Made by a program: the position numbers and the translations under genes. Shown here one piece after another: positions 17,039-25,238 of a stretch of DNA of 64,000 bases. Each line of letters opens with the position of its first letter. Within the stretch, counting starts at the first letter, position 1. The notes below the pieces were generated by a model. It ran no database searches. It was not told the DNA's origin and saw only the letters and a program-made list of their open reading frames with translations. The stretch comes from Mesorhizobium sp. WSM3859 (GTDB lineage Bacteria; Pseudomonadota; Alphaproteobacteria; Rhizobiales; Rhizobiaceae). Where the stretch lies: assembly GCF_002295065.1 (NCBI RefSeq), contig NZ_NSGG01000001.1:334553-398552 (forward strand). Reading direction: 5' to 3'.

Positions 17039-17617
17039 ATGCCTGTTAGACCTTTGCTCCTCGCTTTGCTTGTGAGCGTCTGCGTAGCCTTGCCCGCCTA
17101 TGCCGACGGCGAAGTGCAGAAGCTGATCACTGCCGCCGACAAGGCGCGATTGGACAAGTATGGCGAGACGCGCAAGGCGGCCCTCGAGGAGGCCAAGGCC
17201 GGCGATCCGGCCGAGGTGAAGCAACTGGATGAACTGCTCGCCAAGCCGCTCGTCGCCTTCTCCGACAAGGACCTCACCGGCAACTGGAAGTGCCGCACCA
17301 TCAAGGCAGGTGGCCTGAGCCCGCTGATCATCTATGGCTGGTTCAAGTGCAAGGTGACAGACGACGGCTCGGGCTGGCGGCTTACCAAGATCACCGGCTC
17401 GCAGCGCACGATTGGCCGCTTCTTCGACGACAACGACAAGCGCGCCATCTATCTCGGCTCGTTCTCGGTCAATGACGACAAGCCCAAGCCCTATGGCAGC
17501 GGCCCGGAGAGCGACCAGGTCGGCTACGCCTTCCGCAACAGCGCCAGCGAATGGCGGATCGAATTCCCCGCGCCTTATTACGAATCGAAGCTCGACATCA
17601 TGGAATTCAAACGCTGA
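17039..17617 (+). CDS. DUF4893-type secreted protein
   Basis: 192 residues from ATG 17039 (GGGGGGA upstream), a start that leaves a clean Sec signal peptide (MPVRPLLLALLVSVCVALPAYA). The mature part begins DGEVQKLITAADKARLDKYGE and has LTGNWKCRTIKAGG, matching the DUF4893 family as I recall it. Periplasmic, function unknown. An alternative ATG at 17012 overlaps the DUF1638 gene but would spoil the signal. Nothing ties it to C1 metabolism except position. Confidence 0.8.
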   Translation: MPVRPLLLALLVSVCVALPAYADGEVQKLITAADKARLDKYGETRKAALEEAKAGDPAEVKQLDELLAKPLVAFSDKDLTGNWKCRTIKAGGLSPLIIYGWFKCKVTDDGSGWRLTKITGSQRTIGRFFDDNDKRAIYLGSFSVNDDKPKPYGSGPESDQVGYAFRNSASEWRIEFPAPYYESKLDIMEFKR

Positions 17618-17680
17618 ACCACGCTCTGGCGGCTGACCGAAGACCTCCGGCACACCAAGGATTAACCCGCCCCGCATAGC

Positions 17681-18493
17681 ATGCGCCCGGTCTTTAGACG
17701 GGTGCTTGCCGTGGCAGCGTTGGAATCGAGTACGCGACCTATCGTGGTCGTTACAGAAGGTGGCCCGCATATCTGGGCCATCATCAATGCGATTGCCGAT
17801 CGCGTCGGTCCCGTCAGCGTCATCCTCGAGAACCCTGAATCCAAAAGGCGGCTGCTCTTGGGCCGTGCCCGGCGACAGGGCTGGATCTCGGCCATCGGCC
17901 AGCTCGGCACGATGGTGCTGACCAGGCTCGGCAAGCGCTTCCTTGCCGGCCATGCCGAGCGGCTGATTGCCGAGGAGAAGCTCGCGACCGAGCCGCGGCA
18001 AGGCCAGGCGATCATCCATGTGCCCTCGGCCAACGGGCCGGAATGCCTGAAGGAAATCACGGGCATCAAGCCGGGTGTCGTCCTGCTGGCCGGTTGCCGG
18101 CTGCTGTCGAAGGATACGCTGTCAAAGATGCCTTGTCCCGTTCTCAACTATCACGCCGGCCTCGCCCCGAAATATCGCGGCATGAACGGCGGCTACTGGG
18201 CGCTGGCTTCGGGCGATCAGGGGAACTTCGGCACGACCGTGCATCTGGTCGATGCCGGCGTCGATACCGGCGGTGTGCTGAAACAGGCACGCGGCAAACC
18301 CAAGACGGGCGATACAATCGCCAGCTACGCACTGCGCCAGGCAGCCTTTTCGCGCGATATCTGCGTCGAGGCGGTCGGCAATGCGCTGGCCGGCAGACTG
18401 GAAACGATCGATCCCGGCCTGCCGTCGAAGCAGTGGTATCACCCGACGATCTGGTACTATCTCTGGACCGGCTTGACCAAGCGCGTCTGGTAA
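17681..18493 (+). CDS. Formyltransferase-fold protein (Formyl_trans_N)
   Basis: 270 residues. The core YHAGLAPKYRGMNGGYWAL and GTTVHLVDAGVDTGGVL are the catalytic motifs of the formyl-THF-dependent transferase fold (as in Fmt, ArnA and sugar N-formyltransferases), with the catalytic His in NYHAGLAP and an Asp later in VDAGVDTG. It lacks the C-terminal domain of tRNA formyltransferase. The acceptor may be an amino sugar or small metabolite. Its place inside a folate/C1 region fits a formyl-THF user, but the flanking genes do not reveal the acceptor. Confidence 0.8.
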   Translation: MRPVFRRVLAVAALESSTRPIVVVTEGGPHIWAIINAIADRVGPVSVILENPESKRRLLLGRARRQGWISAIGQLGTMVLTRLGKRFLAGHAERLIAEEKLATEPRQGQAIIHVPSANGPECLKEITGIKPGVVLLAGCRLLSKDTLSKMPCPVLNYHAGLAPKYRGMNGGYWALASGDQGNFGTTVHLVDAGVDTGGVLKQARGKPKTGDTIASYALRQAAFSRDICVEAVGNALAGRLETIDPGLPSKQWYHPTIWYYLWTGLTKRVW

Positions 18494-18628
18494 TCGGCCG
18501 GCGACGGATTTCCGCATTCGCTTTGCGTCATTGCCAGCGTCGCTTTTGAAGGGGCGCGCGTCGTCCCATAACAAGCGGCCCAACAGCGCATGCGGCAATG
18601 CTCCGACATATCGAGGAGTTGAGAATTC

Positions 18629-18931
18629 ATGGCCGATCTGATCGTCGTCTATTGGCGCGACATTCCTGCCCAGGTCATCGTCAGGAAGGGCCGGCAGAAC
18701 GCCAAGCGCGAGCTGCCGCTGCGCTTCACCGAGGCGATCGACATGTGCGCCATGCGCACCGGCGCCGGCGGCACCGACGACTATCTGGCGGAATGGCGCA
18801 AGGCCGACCCGGTCCCGGTCGGCGACGACATCGAGGCCGAGGTCGAGAAGGCTTTCCAGGAACTCGACGCGAAATATGACCGCGAGCGGCTGGTCGCTCT
18901 GGTCAAGGCTGGCGGGAAAGAAAATGTCTGA
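18629..18931 (+). CDS. 'Virulence factor' family protein of the MetV/MetF operon
   Basis: 100 residues of the small family named Virulence_fact (as I recall, PF13769): MADLIVVYWRDIPAQVIV at the N-terminus, then GAGGTDDYLAEWRK. GAGGAG is close upstream of the ATG. The 3' end overlaps the MetV gene by eight bases and MetV overlaps MetF by four, so all three form one translational unit. Despite the name, the steady company of metV/metF and corrinoid genes suggests a role in C1 transfer, perhaps as a small subunit of the reductase complex. Confidence 0.85.
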   Translation: MADLIVVYWRDIPAQVIVRKGRQNAKRELPLRFTEAIDMCAMRTGAGGTDDYLAEWRKADPVPVGDDIEAEVEKAFQELDAKYDRERLVALVKAGGKENV

Positions 18932-19514
18932 CAAGCAGCCGGCGGTTACCCAGGCCACATTGGTCAAGAAGGCAGCGCCGAGATCCGACTACAAGCCTGC
19001 CGACGTGTCGCCGCAACGCCGCGTCCAGCGCACCTTCGCCGTGCGGCTTTGGTCTATCCGACACTCGCGACTGCTCGAATGGTTCTATAGCCGGTTCGCC
19101 GACGTCTTCCTGCTGTTGCATCCCCTGTGGAAAGGTATCGGCTATGGCCGTGTCGAAGCTCCGGTGAAATTCGTCGAAAAGCGCGTCAAGGGCTTCATGT
19201 TCGACTGCCGCATGTGCGGCCAGTGCGTGCTCTCCTCCACCGGCATGTCGTGCCCGATGAACTGCCCCAAGCAGCTGCGCAACGGCCCGTGCGGCGGCGT
19301 GCGCGCCAACGGCAATTGCGAGGTCGAGCCGGACATGCCCTGCGTCTGGGTCAAGGCCTGGGAAGGCTCGCGCAACATGGTGCATGGCGACAAGATCCTG
19401 ACCGTGCAGAAGCCGGTCGACCAGTCGCTGCGCGAAACCTCGGCCTGGCTGCGGGTCACCGCGCAGGCCGCCGCCGCGCGTGAGACGGACCAGAACACCG
19501 GAGCTTCGGCATGA
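18924..19514 (+). CDS. metV: MetV-like Fe-S/zinc partner of methylene-THF reductase
   Basis: 196 residues. A basic N-terminal part is followed by a Cys-rich C-terminal domain: C95, C98, C101, C110, C114, C123, C132, C140 within FDCRMCGQCV...MSCPMNCPKQLRNGPCGGVR. This is the MetV family, the partner subunit of MetF in acetogens, which carries metal centres and lets methylene-THF reductase exchange electrons with carriers other than NAD(P)H. ATG 18924 is chosen because it sits in the overlap with the previous gene; a longer upstream frame has no ribosome site. With MetF it probably oxidises methyl-THF to methylene-THF when methyl groups arrive from the corrinoid system. Confidence 0.9.
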   Translation: MSDKQPAVTQATLVKKAAPRSDYKPADVSPQRRVQRTFAVRLWSIRHSRLLEWFYSRFADVFLLLHPLWKGIGYGRVEAPVKFVEKRVKGFMFDCRMCGQCVLSSTGMSCPMNCPKQLRNGPCGGVRANGNCEVEPDMPCVWVKAWEGSRNMVHGDKILTVQKPVDQSLRETSAWLRVTAQAAAARETDQNTGASA

Positions 19515-20602
19515 ACGCCCGCCAGCGCGACGAGAATCCGGCCGGCATCCATCTGCCGCTCGAACCCCTGCCCGGCCACACGTCGCGCGGCCGGCTGGAG
19601 CGCGTGCTACGCCGCGGCGAGTTCGCGGTGACGACCGAGCTCAACCCGCCCGACAGCGCCGATCCGGAAGACGTCTACAACCGCGCCAAGATCTTCGACG
19701 GCTGGGTCGATGCCATCAACGCGGTCGACGCCTCGGGCGCCAACTGCCACATGTCCTCGGTCGGCATCTGCGCGCTGCTTACGCGCATGGGCTATGCGCC
19801 GATCATGCAGATCGCCTGCCGCGACAAGAACCGCATCGCCATCCAGGGCGACGTGCTGGGCGGCGCCGCCATGGGCGTCGCCAACATGCTCTGCCTCACC
19901 GGCGACGGCGTGCAGGCCGGCGACCAGCCGGGCGCCAAGCCGGTGTTCGACCTCGATTCCATGTCGCTGCTCGAAACCATCCGCATCATGCGCGACAACG
20001 GCAAGTTCCTGTCCGGCCGCAAGCTGACGACGCCGCCGCAGGTCTTCCTCGGCTGCGCGGTCAATCCCTTCGCGCCGCCTTACGACTTCCGCCCGATCCA
20101 TCTCGGCAAGAAGATCGCTGCCGGCGCGCAGTTCGCGCAGACGCAGTACTGCTTTGACGTGCCGATGTTCAAAACCTTCATGCAGAAGGCCCGCGACCTC
20201 GGCCACACCGAGAAGCTCTTCCTGCTTTGCGGCGTCGGTCCGCTGGCTTCCGCCAAGACGGCGAAATGGATCCGCTCCAACGTGCCTGGCATCCACATCC
20301 CAGACGCGGTGATCAAGCGGCTGGAAGGCGCGCAGGACCAGAAGAAGGAAGGCAAGCAGCTCTGCATCGACATCATCAACGAGGTGAAGGAAATCCCGGG
20401 CGTCGCCGGCGTCCATGTGATGGCCTACCGCCAGGAGGAATATGTCGCCGAGATCGTCGATGAATCCGGCGTGCTGAAAGGCCGCCAGCCCTGGCAGCGC
20501 GAAATCCGCCGCGACGACCAGATCGTCGCCGAGCGGCTCGACCACATACTGCATGACGAGATTACCGAAACCCAGGTGGACATGGTGAAGACCGCGCATT
20601 GA
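19511..20602 (+). CDS. metF: Methylenetetrahydrofolate reductase family protein (MetF)
   Basis: 363 residues with the MetF barrel: EFAVTTELNPPDS at the start of the barrel, MQIACRDKNRIAIQGDVLGG (flavin and folate contacts), NMLCLTGDG, AQFAQTQYCFD and FLLCGVGPL. Methylene-THF reductase interconverts 5,10-methylene-THF and 5-methyl-THF. Next to a corrinoid methyltransferase set and with MetV, the likely direction is oxidation of methyl-THF. The start overlaps metV by four bases (ATGA). The stop codon abuts a palindromic repeat (20602-20650), probably ending the transcript. Confidence 0.93.
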   Translation: MNARQRDENPAGIHLPLEPLPGHTSRGRLERVLRRGEFAVTTELNPPDSADPEDVYNRAKIFDGWVDAINAVDASGANCHMSSVGICALLTRMGYAPIMQIACRDKNRIAIQGDVLGGAAMGVANMLCLTGDGVQAGDQPGAKPVFDLDSMSLLETIRIMRDNGKFLSGRKLTTPPQVFLGCAVNPFAPPYDFRPIHLGKKIAAGAQFAQTQYCFDVPMFKTFMQKARDLGHTEKLFLLCGVGPLASAKTAKWIRSNVPGIHIPDAVIKRLEGAQDQKKEGKQLCIDIINEVKEIPGVAGVHVMAYRQEEYVAEIVDESGVLKGRQPWQREIRRDDQIVAERLDHILHDEITETQVDMVKTAH

Positions 20603-20650
20603 TGTATGTCGCCCAAAAGTGGGAACCGGTTTTGGGACAACGACATACAT
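20602..20650. repeat. Short palindromic intergenic repeat, copy 1
   Basis: Arms ATGTATGTCG and CGACATACAT flank a core with CCCAAAAGTGGGAACCGGTTTTGGG. The AAAGTGGGAACCGGTTTT core is shared with elements at 25828 and 31900, while the arms differ but stay self-complementary. Typical of Rhizobiales dispersed palindromes; it starts at the last base of the metF stop. Confidence 0.8.
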
Positions 20651-20702
20651 GAAGTTAGAGTCTAGGTGGCAGTCACCATTCGCTTGAACAAAATCAGATA
20701 AC

Positions 20703-20724
20703 GATATAAAGAACTCTTTATATC
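20703..20724. promoter_or_regulatory. Perfect 22-bp palindromic operator before the mtgA-like gene
   Basis: GATATAAAGA, a 2-base spacer, then the exact complement, 16 bases upstream of the ATG at 20741. Its core ATAAAGA-N2-TCTTTAT is identical to the site at 7020 before the homocysteine methyltransferase. Its closeness to the start suggests repression. Confidence 0.8.
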
Positions 20725-20740
20725 CCGACGGAGAGATCGC

Positions 20741-21715
20741 ATGACCCGCACCATCGTCGCCTCGGCGACCCGAGAAATCGTCATCGGCTTCGATCAGCCC
20801 TTCTGCGTGATCGGCGAACGCATCAACCCGACCGGCCGCAAGAAGCTGGCCGCCGAGATGGTGGCCGGCAATTTCGAAACCGTCATCAAGGACGCGCTGG
20901 AACAGGCCGCCTGCGGCGCCACCATGCTCGATGTCAATGCCGGCGTCACCGCTGTCGACCCCAACGCGACCGAGCCGGCGCTTCTGGTGCAGACGCTGGA
21001 GATCGTGCAGGGCCTGGTCGACCTGCCCCTATCGATCGACTCTTCGGTCACCGCCGCCATCGAGGCCGCGCTGAAGGTCGCCAAGGGCCGCCCGCTGGTC
21101 AATTCCGTCACCGGCGAGGAAGAGAAGCTCGAGGCGATCCTGCCGCTGGTCAAGAAATACAACGTTCCGGTCGTCGCCATCTCCAATGACGAGACCGGCA
21201 TTTCGATGGACCCGGACGTCCGCTTCGCTGTCGCCAAGAAGATCGTCGAGCGCTGCGCCGACTTCGGCATCCCGGCGCATGACGTCGTCGTCGACCCGCT
21301 GGTGATGCCGATCGGCGCGCTGGGCGATGCTGGCCGCCAGGTGTTCGCGCTGCTGCGCCGCCTGCGTGAGGAGCTCAAGGTCAACACCACCTGCGGCCTC
21401 TCCAACATCTCCTTCGGCCTGCCGCACCGCCACGGCATCAACGCCGCCTTCATTCCGATGGTGATCGGCGCCGGCATGACCTCGGCAATCATGAACCCGG
21501 TCCGTCCGCAGGAAATGGAAGCCGTGCGCGGCGCCAATGTGCTCAACGGCACCGACGAGAACTGCACCAACTGGATCCGCACCTACAAGGACTACAAGCC
21601 GGCCGAAGGCGGCCATGCCGTTGCCGCGCCGGTCGCGGTCACCGCTCCCGGCGACGGCGCTGCCGCCGGCGGCCGCCGCCGCGGCGGCCGTGAAGCCCGC
21701 ATGGCCAGGGGATAA
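20741..21715 (+). CDS. mtgA-like: Methyltetrahydrofolate:corrinoid methyltransferase (MtgA/AcsE-like)
   Basis: 324 residues with the pterin-binding (DHPS-like) barrel: IGERINPTGR (25-34), MLDVNAGVT with D64 and N66, SIDSSVTAAIEAAL, PLVNSVTGEE, VVAISNDETG, DVVVDPLVMPIG, and TTCGLSNISFGLPHR, a signature of methyl-THF:corrinoid enzymes rather than of dihydropteroate synthase. It would move the methyl group from the corrinoid protein to THF. The last ~21 residues are Gly/Arg-rich (GGRRRGGREARMARG), an extension beyond the barrel. GGAGAG lies before the ATG, and the palindrome at 20703 overlaps the likely promoter. Confidence 0.93.
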   Translation: MTRTIVASATREIVIGFDQPFCVIGERINPTGRKKLAAEMVAGNFETVIKDALEQAACGATMLDVNAGVTAVDPNATEPALLVQTLEIVQGLVDLPLSIDSSVTAAIEAALKVAKGRPLVNSVTGEEEKLEAILPLVKKYNVPVVAISNDETGISMDPDVRFAVAKKIVERCADFGIPAHDVVVDPLVMPIGALGDAGRQVFALLRRLREELKVNTTCGLSNISFGLPHRHGINAAFIPMVIGAGMTSAIMNPVRPQEMEAVRGANVLNGTDENCTNWIRTYKDYKPAEGGHAVAAPVAVTAPGDGAAAGGRRRGGREARMARG

Positions 21716-21794
21716 GCGCGCAATCGTGGGCCGCATCGCAAACAAGGCTGGTCCGATCGCATCGTGGATGCGGTCGGACAGCTCTGCTTTGCGT

Positions 21795-22037
21795 TCAGGC
21801 CATACCCACTATGGCGTCGAACAGCGCCATGCCCGCCCACGACCCGAAAATGCCCGTGACGCCGCCGACGATGAAATCATCGTCATAGGCGGGCCAGTAT
21901 GCATGCAGGACCAGCGCTCCGACGATCGCGCCGAGAATTCCGGTGGCGAGGTATTGCGGATTGCGCAGCCACGAGCCCTTGATCACGCGCACCATGGTGA
22001 AGGCGGTGAGGACGGCGGAGAGCAGCAGATCCGACAT
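21795..22037 (-). CDS. Small membrane protein of unknown function
   Basis: 80 residues from ATG 22037 (AGGGGCC upstream), with three hydrophobic segments: DLLLSAVLTAFTMV, ATGILGAIVGALVLHAY and DFIVGGVTGIFGSWAGMALF. No family is recognised. It is embedded on the opposite strand between the mtgA-like gene and the corrinoid activator, so a link to them is doubtful. A longer frame starting at 22103 is possible but has no better ribosome site. Confidence 0.55.
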   Translation of the reverse strand: MSDLLLSAVLTAFTMVRVIKGSWLRNPQYLATGILGAIVGALVLHAYWPAYDDDFIVGGVTGIFGSWAGMALFDAIVGMA

Positions 22038-22126
22038 GGTTGGCCCCTGGACCAGCGGACTCTCCGCCCAATAGTAGAACGATCCGTTAAACGGCATCGG
22101 CAATTGCCATCGAGACGCGTGCCAGC

Positions 22127-24196
22127 ATGAATCCTCCGCCCAACATCACCGATCCGCTCGTCCTGTTCATGCCGTCAGGCAAGCGCGGCCGGTTCCCGGT
22201 CGGAACGCCGGTGCTCGATGCCGCGCGCCAGCTCGGCGTCTATGTCGAAAGCGTTTGCGGCGGCCGTGCCACCTGCGGGCGCTGCCAGATCGAGGTGCAG
22301 GAAGGCAATTTCGCCAAGCATAAGATCGTCTCGTCCAACGACCACATCTCCCCCAAGGGCGCCAAGGAAGAGCGCTACGAGCGCGTGCGCGGCCTGCCCG
22401 AGCGGCGGCGCCTGTCCTGCTCTACCCAGATCCTTGGCGACCTCGTCATCGACGTGCCGCAGGACACGGTCATCAACGCCCAGACCATCCGCAAGGACGC
22501 CGACACCAGGGTGATCGCGCGCGATACGGCGATCCGCATGTGCTATGTCGAGATCGAAGAGCCCGACATGCACAAGCCGCTCGGCGACCTCGACCGGCTC
22601 AAGATCGCCCTGATGAAGGATTGGGGCCTCAAGAATCTCGAATTCGACTTCTACCTCATGCCGCAGGTGCAGGGCATCCTGCGCAAGGGCAACTGGACCG
22701 CGACGGCGGCCATCCACAAGGATGCCGACAGCGACGTCGCGCGGGTCATTGCGCTGTGGCCCGGACTCAAGAACGAAGCCTATGGCCTTGCCTGCGATAT
22801 CGGCTCGACCACCATCGCCATGCATCTGGTGTCGCTGCTGTCGGGCCGCGTCGCCGCCTCGTCCGGCACGTCCAATCCGCAGATCCGCTTCGGCGAGGAT
22901 CTGATGAGCCGCGTCTCCTATGTGATGATGAATCCGGATGGACGCGAAGGCATGACGGTCGCCGTGCGCGAGGCCATTTCCAGTCTGGTCGACAAAGTCT
23001 GCGCCGAAGGCAACGTCCAACGCGCGGACATCCTGGATTCCGTCTTCGTCGGCAATCCGATCATGCATCACCTTTTCCTCGGCATCGATCCGACCGAGCT
23101 CGGCGGCGCGCCCTTCGCGCTCGCCGTCTCGGGCGCGGTGCGCATCAAGGCCTCCGATATCGGCCTTAAGCTCAACCAGGGCGCCCGCCTCTACATGCTG
23201 CCTTGCATCGCCGGCCATGTCGGCGCCGACGCTGCCGCCGTCACCCTGTCGGAAGGTCCGCACCGGCAGGACGAGATGATGCTGATCGTCGACGTCGGCA
23301 CCAACGCCGAGATCGTCCTCGGCAACTCCACGCGCGTCGTCGCGGCCTCCTCGCCCACCGGTCCGGCCTTCGAGGGCGCGGAAATCTCCGGCGGCCAGCG
23401 CGCGGCGCCCGGCGCCATCGAGCGCGTGCGTATCGATCCGGACACTTTAGAACCGCGCTACCGCGTCATCGGCTCGGAATTGTGGTCGGATCAGCCGGGC
23501 TTCGCCGAAAGCGTACAGGCGACCGGCGTCACCGGCATCTGCGGTTCGGGCATCATCGAAGTGATCGCCGAGATGTATCTGTCGGGCATCATTTCGGAAG
23601 ACGGCGTCGTCGACGGATCGCTGGCAGCGCGCTCGCCGCGCATCGTGCCCAACGGCCGCACGTTCTCCTATGTGCTGAAGGAAGGCGAGCCGAAGATCAC
23701 CATCACCCAGAACGACGTTCGCGCCATCCAGCTTGCCAAGGCGGCGCTCTATGCCGGCACCAAGCTTTTGATGGAAAAGCAGCACACCGACCACGTCGAC
23801 CGCATCCATTTCGCCGGCGCCTTCGGTTCCTTCATCGATCCGAAATACGCCATGGTGCTCGGCCTGATCCCCGACTGCGATCTCGACAAGGTCTCGGCCG
23901 TCGGCAACGCCGCCGGCGCCGGCGCGCGCATGGCGCTGCTCAACCGCGGCTACCGCCGCGAGATCGAGGAGACCGTGAGCCGGATCGAGAAGATCGAGAC
24001 GGCGCTGGAGCCGAAATTCCAGGAGCACTTCGTCTACGCCATGGCGCTGCCGAACAAGGTCGACCCGTTCCCGAAGCTGGCTGCAGCGGTGAAGCTGCCG
24101 CCGCGCAAGGCAATGAGCGAGGACGGCACCGCCGGCGACGTCACCCCGCGCCGGCGTTCGCGCGAGGAGCGCGCGGCACGCCGCGGCCGCGACTAG
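22127..24196 (+). CDS. Corrinoid activation protein (RACo/RamA-like ASKHA ATPase, DUF4445) with N-terminal [2Fe-2S] domain
   Basis: 689 residues. The N-terminus is a plant-type [2Fe-2S] ferredoxin with C44-x5-C50-x2-C53 and C98. A linker follows, then an ASKHA-fold ATPase with GLACDIGSTTIAMHLV (phosphate 1), the adjoining GRVAASSGTSNPQIRFGED, LIVDVGTNAEIVLGN (second phosphate loop) and FAGAFGSFIDP. This is the architecture of RACo-type reductive activators, which use ATP to drive Co(II) to Co(I) in corrinoid proteins. It would rescue the corrinoid protein encoded at 15424 after accidental oxidation, a frequent event under air. The last ~16 residues are Arg-rich (PRRRSREERAARRGRD), like the tails on three partner enzymes. 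It converges on the acyltransferase at 24216. Confidence 0.93.
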   Translation: MNPPPNITDPLVLFMPSGKRGRFPVGTPVLDAARQLGVYVESVCGGRATCGRCQIEVQEGNFAKHKIVSSNDHISPKGAKEERYERVRGLPERRRLSCSTQILGDLVIDVPQDTVINAQTIRKDADTRVIARDTAIRMCYVEIEEPDMHKPLGDLDRLKIALMKDWGLKNLEFDFYLMPQVQGILRKGNWTATAAIHKDADSDVARVIALWPGLKNEAYGLACDIGSTTIAMHLVSLLSGRVAASSGTSNPQIRFGEDLMSRVSYVMMNPDGREGMTVAVREAISSLVDKVCAEGNVQRADILDSVFVGNPIMHHLFLGIDPTELGGAPFALAVSGAVRIKASDIGLKLNQGARLYMLPCIAGHVGADAAAVTLSEGPHRQDEMMLIVDVGTNAEIVLGNSTRVVAASSPTGPAFEGAEISGGQRAAPGAIERVRIDPDTLEPRYRVIGSELWSDQPGFAESVQATGVTGICGSGIIEVIAEMYLSGIISEDGVVDGSLAARSPRIVPNGRTFSYVLKEGEPKITITQNDVRAIQLAKAALYAGTKLLMEKQHTDHVDRIHFAGAFGSFIDPKYAMVLGLIPDCDLDKVSAVGNAAGAGARMALLNRGYRREIEETVSRIEKIETALEPKFQEHFVYAMALPNKVDPFPKLAAAVKLPPRKAMSEDGTAGDVTPRRRSREERAARRGRD

Positions 24197-24215
24197 AACA
24201 AGGCTTTAGCCGATC

Positions 24216-25238
24216 TCATTCCGCGGCCCCTGCGGCCGCAGCGTTGCTTGCCTTGACGGCGCTCTTGGGACCTTGCGGGTGCAGCAGCCCGATCAACGGC
24301 TTTTCGACAATCAGATAGAGCATCGCCGAGAGTGCAAGCGTGGCGACCAGGATCGTCGCCGGTTGCAACACCGCCGGGACGCCGGTCCTCAAGATGACGC
24401 CCGTCGCCAGCACGCCAACCACGACGTGCCACAGATAGATCGAATAGGACGCGTCGCCGAGAAAAGTGGGCAAGGCAGCCGGCTTGAACGGCCGGGCGCG
24501 CTCGGCAAAGACAGCGCCGGCCACGATCAATGTGGCCGGGAGTCCCCAGCGCAGGACGCGCGGCAAATCGTCATCGAACAGCGGGCCGGCCGCAAGCAGA
24601 AGAAATCCCGCGCCAGACATCGCCAGTCCCGCCCCGAGCGGCAGCCTGGCGCCCTGAAGCCACAAGCGCGCCACGACGACGCCGGCCGCGAACTCGATCA
24701 CGACAGGATCGGTGAAGGCACGCGCGTATCCCGCGGGAAGGGCGAAATGCAGCGCGACGATGGCGACAAGTGCGCCCACGAGAACGACGAACCGCCAGCG
24801 CTCGCCCAGAAACAGGACGAGCGTGAAAACGAGATAAAACATCATCTCATAGCAGAGCGTCCAACCCTGTATGACGATGGGATGCAGCGCATCGTCCTGC
24901 AGCACCGGCAGGAAGAACAGCGAGCCGACGAAATTCGAGACACTGAGGAAATGGCCGTAGAAGAACTGCGGCTTGAGCAGGATGCCCGCCGCAGTCAGCA
25001 GCGTGACGATCCAGTAGAGAGGCACGATGCGGGTGATCCGGCGGCTCATGAAACGCCAGGGATTGGCCGGCCTGCCCGCCGTCGTCACCCACATGATGAA
25101 CCCGCTGATGACGAAGAAGACGTCGACGCCGGCTGCTCCGACATCGAACGGACCGCCGAACTGCTCGCTGACATGGAAGCACACGACCGCGCACGCGGCG
25201 AGGCCGCGTAGATATTGGATGCTGTGTATGCTTGTCAT
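24216..25238 (-). CDS. Acyltransferase 3 family membrane protein (ExoZ/OafA-like)
   Basis: 340 residues with about ten membrane helices. The N-terminal IQYLRGLAACAVVCFHV carries the conserved Arg and His of the acyltransferase-3 family, followed by GVDVFFVISGFIM and WTLCYEMMFY. These proteins O-acetylate or succinylate exopolysaccharide, O-antigen or Nod factor. No polysaccharide genes adjoin it. Its 3' end is 19 bases from the stop of the corrinoid activator gene. Family certain; target unknown. Confidence 0.92.
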   Translation of the reverse strand: MTSIHSIQYLRGLAACAVVCFHVSEQFGGPFDVGAAGVDVFFVISGFIMWVTTAGRPANPWRFMSRRITRIVPLYWIVTLLTAAGILLKPQFFYGHFLSVSNFVGSLFFLPVLQDDALHPIVIQGWTLCYEMMFYLVFTLVLFLGERWRFVVLVGALVAIVALHFALPAGYARAFTDPVVIEFAAGVVVARLWLQGARLPLGAGLAMSGAGFLLLAAGPLFDDDLPRVLRWGLPATLIVAGAVFAERARPFKPAALPTFLGDASYSIYLWHVVVGVLATGVILRTGVPAVLQPATILVATLALSAMLYLIVEKPLIGLLHPQGPKSAVKASNAAAAGAAE

